Source of the DNA: Xenophilus sp. E41
GTDB taxonomy: Bacteria; Pseudomonadota; Gammaproteobacteria; Burkholderiales; Burkholderiaceae_C
Length of the DNA stretch: 52,756 bases
Assembly (NCBI RefSeq): GCF_003671765.1
Contig: NZ_QPIB01000012.1
Location: forward strand, 1-52,756
Direction: 5' to 3'
Position numbers and translations under genes: made by a program. This document shows, piece by piece, positions 24,072 through 31,027 of this stretch. How positions within the stretch are numbered: the first letter of the stretch is position 1; the number at the start of each line of letters is the position of its first letter. The notes below the pieces were generated by a model. That model was not told the DNA's origin, made no database searches, and saw only the letters and a list, made by a program, of their open reading frames with translations.

Positions 24072-25127
24072 TCATGCGGCGATGGCCCAGTCTTCGGCCC
24101 GCGCACGTTGCGGGTCGGTGCCCAATGCGCGTGCCTGGTCGGTGAGTTGCGCGTCGCGCAGCGACGCACGGTGCAGCACGCTGCGCGCCATCACGGCCTG
24201 GCGGAAGTCGGCACGGTCCAGCAGCGCGTGGCTGAAATCGGCATAGGTGCAGTCGGCGCCCTGGAAGCGCGCCTGCGGCAGCTGCGCCTGGGCGAAATGG
24301 CACTGGTGCAGTCGGGCGCCGCTGAAGTTGGCCGCCGGCAGCCGTGCCTTGCTGAACAGCGCCTGCGTGAGATCGGCACCTTCGAAACCGACCCCCTGCC
24401 CCTGCGCTTCGCAGAAGAGGGCGTGGGCCGCCTGCACACGCGCAAAGTTGCAGCCCTCCAGCGCCGCCCCCATGAAGTTGCACTGCGCCAGCTTCGCCTC
24501 CACGAAGCTGCTGCCGACGAGGTCGCAACCGGCGAACTGGCAGGACTGGAAGGCCGCACCGTCGAAGCGCCTGGCCTGCAGCGGCGTCTTGAAGAAGCTC
24601 ACCCGCGTCATCGAGGCACCGGCCCAGGTCGCCTGGCTCAGGTCGCATTCGTTCACGGTGGTGTGGATCCAGTGCGAGCCGTCTGCATTCACGTCGAGCA
24701 TCCTGCAGCCCGAGAAGGTGGCCGCGTCCAGCTGGGCCTGTTGCAGCCCGGCATGTTCCAGCGTGCAACCGTGCAGCCTGGCCATGCCCATCCACGCCTG
24801 CGCGAACTGGCTGTCGGGCAGCGCGCAGTCGTTGAAGGTCGTGGCGTGCAGATGGGCGCCGCGGAAATCGGCATGCGACAGCTTGCAGCCGTTGAACACG
24901 GCATGCCGCAGGTTGGCGCCGGCGAAGCACACGCCGCGCAGGTCGCACTGGTCGAACACCGCCTCGCGCGCGTCGCATTGGCGCAAGTCGGCCGCGCTCC
25001 AGGTGCAACGGGTGAACACCCCGCCGCCCAGGAAGGCCGAGGCGTAGTGGCCGCCGCTGAAGTCGCGGCCCTCGAAGGTCTCGCCCAGCGAGGCGCCCAG
25101 GGTCAGGACGGCTGCGCTGATGGTCAT
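24072..25127 (-). CDS. Pentapeptide-repeat protein
   Basis: A 351-residue protein made almost wholly of pentapeptide repeats (pattern A[DN]Lxx, for example GVCFAGANLRHAVFNGCKLS and FEGADLTQALFSKARLPAAN), which fold as a right-handed quadrilateral beta-helix. Many repeats have Cys, giving the shape xxCxL/F. It starts at 25127 with an ideal GGAGGTGATC site, which lies in the end of the small ORF upstream. It lies between DUF2169 and DUF3540 genes, a known T6SS tip-module arrangement. Its role is probably structural or as an adaptor. Confidence 0.88.
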   Translation of the reverse strand: MTISAAVLTLGASLGETFEGRDFSGGHYASAFLGGGVFTRCTWSAADLRQCDAREAVFDQCDLRGVCFAGANLRHAVFNGCKLSHADFRGAHLHATTFNDCALPDSQFAQAWMGMARLHGCTLEHAGLQQAQLDAATFSGCRMLDVNADGSHWIHTTVNECDLSQATWAGASMTRVSFFKTPLQARRFDGAAFQSCQFAGCDLVGSSFVEAKLAQCNFMGAALEGCNFARVQAAHALFCEAQGQGVGFEGADLTQALFSKARLPAANFSGARLHQCHFAQAQLPQARFQGADCTYADFSHALLDRADFRQAVMARSVLHRASLRDAQLTDQARALGTDPQRARAEDWAIAA

Positions 25128-25219
25128 CGGATCACCTCCGTGCTTCGCACCACGGTGCGAGCCCCCGTGTAGCCGAAGGCTGCGCTTCGCTTGCCGGGCG
25201 CGGCGCGGCGGCGGCTCAT
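25124..25219 (-). CDS. Possible 31-residue linker ORF
   Basis: A small frame between the DUF2169 and pentapeptide genes. Its ATG overlaps the stop of the gene before (ATGA at 25216-25219). Its own stop overlaps the ATG of the gene after (ATGA at 25124-25127). The predicted peptide begins MSRRRAAPGKRSAAFGY, is very basic, and is not recognised. Translation through it could couple the two flanking genes. The last codons contain the GGAGGTGATC site of the pentapeptide gene. It may be a coupling ORF rather than a functional peptide. Confidence 0.35.
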   Translation of the reverse strand: MSRRRAAPGKRSAAFGYTGARTVVRSTEVIR

Positions 25220-27867
25220 GAAGCCACCCCCTCGGCATCCAGCGCGGCATCCCGCGCGGCCCACTGCGCCTGCTGGGCCGCGCTCAGGCGCGGCCAGGTG
25301 CGGCAGCGCTCGAGGTTGGCGCCCTCGAACAGCGTGTCGCCATCGAGCACGACGCGCGTGAGGTCGGCGCCGAACAGGCTGGCCTGCCGGAAATCGACGG
25401 CCCGCAGATTGGCGTGCGCGAACACCGCGTCCTGTGCATTGAGCCCGGCCATGCGTGCCTGGTTGCAGCGTGCCTTGCGCAGCAGGGCACCGCGCGCCGA
25501 GGCCTGGCGAAGGTCGGCACGGCGCAGGTCGGCCATGCCGAAGTTGGCGCCGTCGAACACGGCCCGGGGCGCCCGCACGCCAACGGCGCTGCATTCACCC
25601 CAGTTCGACTGGCTGAAGTCGGCGCCCGCGGCGTCCAGCCCGTCCAGCACGGTGTTGCGGGTGAAGACTGCGCCGGCCGCGCGTGCGCCGTGCAGCCGCG
25701 CCTTCTGCAGCCGGCAGTCCACGAAGGTCGCGCTGCCGAGCAGCGCGCCCGACGCGTCGATGCCGCGCAGGTCGCATTCCACGAAGGTCGCGCCCGTGAG
25801 GTCGGCCTCGGCGAGAACCAGGCCGCGCAGGTCCAGCTTGTAGAAGGTCAGCCCGCCCAGGCGCGCGCCGCTCCAGTCGGCGGGGCCCCATTGGCTCTCG
25901 AGCAGGTTGACGCCCGCCAGCGTGGCGCCCACGAGTCGGCTGTGGGCGAGGCTGGCACGCATCAGCACGGCACCGGAGAGGTCCGCGCGGTCGAGCACGG
26001 CGCCGGCCAGTTGCGCGCACCCGAGGTTGGCACCCGTGAAGTCGGCGCCGATGGCGACGCAGCCATCGAGCACCGCGTGCGCGAGCACCGCGCCCTTGAA
26101 GCTGCAGCCTGAGATGTTGGCGCCGCGCAGATTGACACTCTCCAGCCAGGCGGCCGAGAAGTCGAAGCCGCGCAGGTCGAGGTCGGACAGGTCCACGCCC
26201 GTCAGGTCGATCCAGGGCAGCACCCGGTGCTGCCGCTCGATCAGCAGCATGATCTCGCGACGGCGGGCCGTCCCCTGCTCGCCCGCCAGCGGACGGGCCG
26301 GCGGCTGCAGGTGGGCCGACTGCCAGTAGCCCAGGCGCTCCGCCGCCTCGCGCTGGCGCAGTTTCGTGAGCAGTTCGGCCTCGGGCATCGGCAGCGCGGG
26401 CATATCGGCCTTGAGCTGCGCCAGGTGCCGCTCGGCGTTGTAGAGGGGCGGACCGCGGTGCACCAGGTCGGCCAGCTTCACCTGCTGCTCGTCCTCGAAG
26501 GCCAGCGCCTTTTCCAGCAGCCTGGCCAGATCGTCGACCATGGCCCAGCGCTGGGCGTCCATTTCCTTGCGGCGGGCCTTGAGGTAGCCCGGCAGCTGGG
26601 CCGGCGTGGGCGCCGGCTCCGGCGTGGGCAGGCGGATGCCCATGGCGTCGGGGTCGCGGCCTTCGGCCATCAGCCGCTCGCGCGCGAGCGCGACGTCGAT
26701 GTCGGCACGGCGGCGTTGCGCCTGACCCTGCAGGCCCTCCATCCGGAAGGGCGCGGCCGCCTGTTCGAAGTCGGGGTCGGTGGTGTCCACTCCCAGGGGC
26801 AGCAGGCTGCTGTCGTCCAGGCTCTCGATCCCGCCGTGGACGGGGTCGAGCCGCTTCTCCAGGACTTCGACGTAGTGCGCGTCGGGCCGCGGCTCGCTCG
26901 GCCGTTCCAGCGCCACGAGCAGGTGGGCGATGTCGGCCCCATCGGCCTCGCCCACCTCGGCCAGGCCGTGCCATACCAGCACCATGCGCTCCGCCTCGGG
27001 GAAGAACCACACCGTGGTCAGGCGCAGGGGCACCTCCTTCAGCTTGTGCGTCGCGCCGCCCGTCGCCCGTGCCTCGGGGGCGACGGTGTAGTTGCTGAAC
27101 GCGCGGGCGCGCAAGCCGGGGAGGTGGCCCTCGATCAGCGGCCGCGTGGGGTGCATGTTCTCCAGCGCGTAGGCTTCGTCGCCGGCCAGCGGCGCGCCGA
27201 GCCACTGGTCACGCGGTGCCATGTTGAAGTGCGACCAGTCCAGGTCGGGTGGAAAGCCGGGTGCGTGCTGCTGCAGGTAGTCGCCGTCGTAGGTGCCGCG
27301 CAGCGCCGCGCGCTGCGGGTGCAGCAGGTCCAGCGCGCCGAAGCCCGCGGGCTGCACGGCGGCGTCGGGCGTGGTCACGCGGGCGTGCGGCAGTTCCAGC
27401 TGCGGCAGCCAGCGCACGCCCTCGACGGCGGCACGTCCCATGCCCAGCGGGTTGGCGGGATAGTCCGGCCCGCCGTAGCCGTACTCCCAGCGCAGCGGAA
27501 CCGGCTCGTAAGGCCGGGCCCAGCGGAATTCGGCGCCATCCCAGTGGCGGGGCGCGAAGGCGAGGACTTCCTTGGTCGTGCCGCCCAGCGTGGCCCGTAC
27601 GCGCGCGCCGCGTGCGGTGGGCTCTGGCGCATGGGCCCGGCCCAGGACCAGGAACTCGGGCGTGAGCTTGGCCATGCCTTCGTCAACCATCGCCAGCCCC
27701 GGCTGTGCGGCCAGGAACTTCCACATCGACTGCTCGCCCCAGAGGCTGCCGCGCTCACCCTGTGCCATCGGCACATGCGCAAGAACGCTCAGGCACAGGC
27801 CGAAGCGCTTGCGGTATTCGATGGGGCGGCTGAGAAAGCCCAGCGCCCCGGGCTTGACCAGTTGCAT
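25216..27867 (-). CDS. DUF2169 protein fused to pentapeptide repeats
   Basis: An 883-residue protein. Residues about 1-310 are DUF2169 (FGLCLSVLAHVPMAQGERGS, PVPLRWEYGYGGPDYPANPLG, NMAPRDQWLGAPLAGDE, VPLRLTTVWFFPEAERMVL). DUF2169 proteins are thought to be adaptors or chaperones for T6SS tip effectors. Residues about 310-540 are a helical connector. From about 545 to 860 run pentapeptide repeats (DLSDLDLRGFDF, ADLTGATFVECDLRG). Its start overlaps the vgrG stop by one base (TGATG), so the two are coupled. Confidence 0.88.
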   Translation of the reverse strand: MQLVKPGALGFLSRPIEYRKRFGLCLSVLAHVPMAQGERGSLWGEQSMWKFLAAQPGLAMVDEGMAKLTPEFLVLGRAHAPEPTARGARVRATLGGTTKEVLAFAPRHWDGAEFRWARPYEPVPLRWEYGYGGPDYPANPLGMGRAAVEGVRWLPQLELPHARVTTPDAAVQPAGFGALDLLHPQRAALRGTYDGDYLQQHAPGFPPDLDWSHFNMAPRDQWLGAPLAGDEAYALENMHPTRPLIEGHLPGLRARAFSNYTVAPEARATGGATHKLKEVPLRLTTVWFFPEAERMVLVWHGLAEVGEADGADIAHLLVALERPSEPRPDAHYVEVLEKRLDPVHGGIESLDDSSLLPLGVDTTDPDFEQAAAPFRMEGLQGQAQRRRADIDVALARERLMAEGRDPDAMGIRLPTPEPAPTPAQLPGYLKARRKEMDAQRWAMVDDLARLLEKALAFEDEQQVKLADLVHRGPPLYNAERHLAQLKADMPALPMPEAELLTKLRQREAAERLGYWQSAHLQPPARPLAGEQGTARRREIMLLIERQHRVLPWIDLTGVDLSDLDLRGFDFSAAWLESVNLRGANISGCSFKGAVLAHAVLDGCVAIGADFTGANLGCAQLAGAVLDRADLSGAVLMRASLAHSRLVGATLAGVNLLESQWGPADWSGARLGGLTFYKLDLRGLVLAEADLTGATFVECDLRGIDASGALLGSATFVDCRLQKARLHGARAAGAVFTRNTVLDGLDAAGADFSQSNWGECSAVGVRAPRAVFDGANFGMADLRRADLRQASARGALLRKARCNQARMAGLNAQDAVFAHANLRAVDFRQASLFGADLTRVVLDGDTLFEGANLERCRTWPRLSAAQQAQWAARDAALDAEGVAS

Positions 27868-30800
27868 CAGCCGCCCTTGCCTCCCGGCCCCATGGATCCG
27901 CCGCCCTTGCCCCCGGCGCCCGCGGGTCCGCCGCCCTTGCCGTCGGCGCCTCCTGCAGCCGGACCACCGGCCTTGCCGCCATCGCTGACGACGCTGCCGC
28001 TCTTCCCGCCGGCGCCGGGTGCGCCGCCCGCGCCCGAGGGTGGCTGATTCGACTGCGCCACGCCCGGCCCGCCTGCACCGCCGCCAGGCGCGGTGCCGCT
28101 GCCCACCGGCACCGAGCCGGCCTTGTTGTCCGCAGGGGGCGAGGGCATCGCCGCGTCCCAGGCCTTGTCGACCACGCCGCCGACCGCTTCGCCCGCCTTG
28201 TCGGCGGCGCGCGCCGCCGAATCCGCCGCGCCCGGCAGGTACTTGCCCCCGAGCTGCGAGCCGGCCGCGGCGCCCGCGGCGGCCCCGAGCGGCCCACCGA
28301 GTGCCCCACCGACCACCGCCCCCACCACCGAACCGGCCGCCGTGCCCACCTGGGTGCGCCGGCGGTCGGCCGCAGCCGCCAGACTGAGCAGCCGGTTCTG
28401 CAAGTCCGGCAGCAGACCCTCGTCGGCCAGTTCTTTCGCGGTGTCGCGCAGCGCCTGGGCGGCATCCGCGTATTGCTTCAGCGTCGCAGCCGAATCCATG
28501 AGCCCCATCACGCCGCCGACCAGGCCCCCCAGCGCACCCACCACCGATGCACCCGCCGCCATGCCCGCTCCGGCACCGGGATTGATGATCTTGACCCCTT
28601 GGTTCTCGATGTTGACGGCGGTGTCCGTCAGGTCCAGCGCCGCCACATTGTGCATCTGGATGGCGGCGCAGTTCTCCATCTGGATGGCGGCGGCGTTGGC
28701 GATGCTCATGCCGAGAAAGTTGTCCATCTGCAGCCCCATGAAGGTGCTGCGGTTCATGCCCATGTTGGCTTCGCTGTTGATGCCGATGTAGCCGCTCGAG
28801 TTCGAGCCCATCACCGTGGTGTTCGAGCCGACCGAGGTCGCGTTGATGTTGGCCATGCCCATCAACTCGATGTCGGTGCCCGCCACCACCTTGACCCCCG
28901 CGCTGGAGGCCACCAGGTGCGCGCCGGTCGTCACGTCCTTGCGCGAGCCCTGTGCGGTGAAGGACATGTTGCCCGTGGTGCCCACCGCCACCGATGCCGC
29001 GCTGATGGTCATGGCGCCGGTGGTGAGCCCGACCGAGGCGGAGTACTGCGTCAGCGCCCCCGTCACGTTCAGGTTGTAGGTCTGGCCGACGATCATGTCG
29101 ACCTTGCCGCCGATTTGGTTGAACTGGCCCTTGATGCCGATGATGTTCTGCTGGTGCTGGCCGATGTGGTTGTACTGGTTCCAGGTGACGTCGGTGTGCT
29201 GGTGCTGGTGGATGATGTTGCGCTGGTCCTTGTCGACCTCGCGCTTCTCGTTGCCGATGATGTGCACCGTGCGATCGTTCTCGACGGTGATGGACTGGTC
29301 GTGGCCCACGGTGGTCGAGTCGTCGTTCTCGACCGAGGTGCTCATGTTCTTCTCGGCATGGACGTTCAGGGCTTCCTCGCCCTTCTTGTCCTCGAACATG
29401 ATCTCGTTGTAGTTGGTCGAGTCACCCCCGGGCGTTGAGCGCGTCTTGAAGCCGCTCTGGGTGGGCGACTTGTACGGGATCGGCTGGTCGTCGTTGTACA
29501 TGCGCCCGATCACGATCGGCCGGTCCGGGTCGCCATTGAGGAAGTCGACGATCACCTCCTGCCCGATGCGCGGCATGAAGTAGCCACCCCACCCCTTGCC
29601 GGCCCAGGGCTGCGACACGCGCACCCAGCAGGTGGACTTCTCGTTGCTCTCGTCGTAGCGATCCCAGTGGAAGTGCACCTTGACGCGGCCGAACTCGTCC
29701 ACATGCAGCTCGTCGCCCTTCGGCCCGACCACGATCGCCGACTGCGGCCCCGGCATGGGCTTGCGCGGCGTCAGGCGCGGTGGCCTGAAAGGCATCGCGA
29801 CGGGGTGCAGCGTGAGCAGGAACGCGCAGGCACCACGACCTGGCCGGACGAGGTTCGGATGCGCCTCCACCAGCTCCTGCGCCATGTCCAGCGAGACGGC
29901 ATTGACCGCGTCCTCGGCCAGCAGTCGCTGCAGCAGCGGCACCACCGACGCCGCCGCGTCGGCGAGCCCCATGCCCTCGTACCCGGGGTGCGCCACCACC
30001 ATCGTGCAGCCCGACACGATGTACTCGCCGTCGTGCACGCCGTCCGGGTCGCCCTCGAACTTGAAGGTCCGCCCCGCCGCCACGTCGGGCCACGAAGTGA
30101 AGGCCCAGTGCCGGTCGCGCCGCGCCATCAGTTCGTCGCCCCGCACCTTGGCGGCCGTCTCGGCACCGTCGGGGGTGAAGTAGTCGCCAGGGAATTCGAA
30201 TACTTCCAGGTCGGCCAGCTCGTGGTCGTCCGAGGCGTCGATGGTGGCGCCCACCTTCTTGCGGATGGCCTTGAAGTTGCTGTCCGCCGCCGCATGCTTG
30301 CCGGTGTCGAAACGGCGGGCGCTGACCCAGCGCGTGATTTCGGCCTGACGGGGCGCCTGGCTGGCCGATTGGCTGATGTAGCGCAGCGTGCCCACGGCCG
30401 GCAGCGCCTCGTGCGCCACCGCACTGTTGTCCGACAGGTGCATGGTGCCCGGCGCGTCGTGCGCATCGAACCAGTAGTAGATGCCTTCTTCTTCCAGCAG
30501 GCGCGAAAGGAAGTCGTAGTCGCTCTCTTGGAACTGCACGCAATAGCGGTGCGGCTCGTGCCGGCCCGCGACCTGGTCAGTCTTGAGCTTCTTCAGGCGC
30601 TTGACCGGGCTGTCCTCGATCACCGCGTCCAGCACCTCGAGCACCGGCTTGTCCTGCAGGATGCGGGCGTTGGCGCGCTTGCTCAGCAGCCAGAACCAGG
30701 AGCGCAGTTCGATGCGGTACTCGAAATACCGGCCCGCCTGGGCGAGGCGAGTGAAGCGCACCGCATGGCCCTGGAAATGGCGTTGATGCTTGCCGCCGTC

Positions 30801-30995
30801 GGCGTCCTCGAAACCGATCACCACGTCGAAGGCGTGACCCAGGATGTCCTTGGCGTCGATGTTCCGGTTCTTCGACAGCACGACCAGCTCGTAGGCCGCC
30901 GGACGCGACAGACCCTCGTGCCCGGCCAGGCGCCAGAACATCAGTTCGGAGACGACAGGCGAATCGCTCTTGATCTCGTAGTCGGTGGCGGCCAT
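27867..30995 (-). CDS. vgrG: VgrG spike protein with glycine-zipper C-terminal extension
   Basis: A 1042-residue VgrG (TssI). The gp27-like region covers about 1-390 (FQGHAVRFTRLAQAGRYFEYR; YCVQFQESDYDFLSRLLEEE; EGIYYWF). The gp5 OB fold is near 440-570 (WVRVSQPWAGKGWGGYFMPR, IGQEVIVDFLNGDPDRPIV), followed by a long beta-helix. It is longer than a plain VgrG. About 807-833 is a Gly-rich hydrophobic run (GASVVGALGGLVGGVMGLM), and about 878-917 is a second one (GSVVGAVVGGALGGPLGAAA). The last 90 residues are Gly/Pro/Lys-rich. No enzyme motif is seen in the extension. The ATG at 30995 follows the clpV gene by 32 bp. Confidence 0.93.
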   Translation of the reverse strand: MAATDYEIKSDSPVVSELMFWRLAGHEGLSRPAAYELVVLSKNRNIDAKDILGHAFDVVIGFEDADGGKHQRHFQGHAVRFTRLAQAGRYFEYRIELRSWFWLLSKRANARILQDKPVLEVLDAVIEDSPVKRLKKLKTDQVAGRHEPHRYCVQFQESDYDFLSRLLEEEGIYYWFDAHDAPGTMHLSDNSAVAHEALPAVGTLRYISQSASQAPRQAEITRWVSARRFDTGKHAAADSNFKAIRKKVGATIDASDDHELADLEVFEFPGDYFTPDGAETAAKVRGDELMARRDRHWAFTSWPDVAAGRTFKFEGDPDGVHDGEYIVSGCTMVVAHPGYEGMGLADAAASVVPLLQRLLAEDAVNAVSLDMAQELVEAHPNLVRPGRGACAFLLTLHPVAMPFRPPRLTPRKPMPGPQSAIVVGPKGDELHVDEFGRVKVHFHWDRYDESNEKSTCWVRVSQPWAGKGWGGYFMPRIGQEVIVDFLNGDPDRPIVIGRMYNDDQPIPYKSPTQSGFKTRSTPGGDSTNYNEIMFEDKKGEEALNVHAEKNMSTSVENDDSTTVGHDQSITVENDRTVHIIGNEKREVDKDQRNIIHQHQHTDVTWNQYNHIGQHQQNIIGIKGQFNQIGGKVDMIVGQTYNLNVTGALTQYSASVGLTTGAMTISAASVAVGTTGNMSFTAQGSRKDVTTGAHLVASSAGVKVVAGTDIELMGMANINATSVGSNTTVMGSNSSGYIGINSEANMGMNRSTFMGLQMDNFLGMSIANAAAIQMENCAAIQMHNVAALDLTDTAVNIENQGVKIINPGAGAGMAAGASVVGALGGLVGGVMGLMDSAATLKQYADAAQALRDTAKELADEGLLPDLQNRLLSLAAAADRRRTQVGTAAGSVVGAVVGGALGGPLGAAAGAAAGSQLGGKYLPGAADSAARAADKAGEAVGGVVDKAWDAAMPSPPADNKAGSVPVGSGTAPGGGAGGPGVAQSNQPPSGAGGAPGAGGKSGSVVSDGGKAGGPAAGGADGKGGGPAGAGGKGGGSMGPGGKGG

Positions 30996-31027
30996 GGCTG
31001 GGTGTGTTTCTGCGCGAGCGAACGCGT

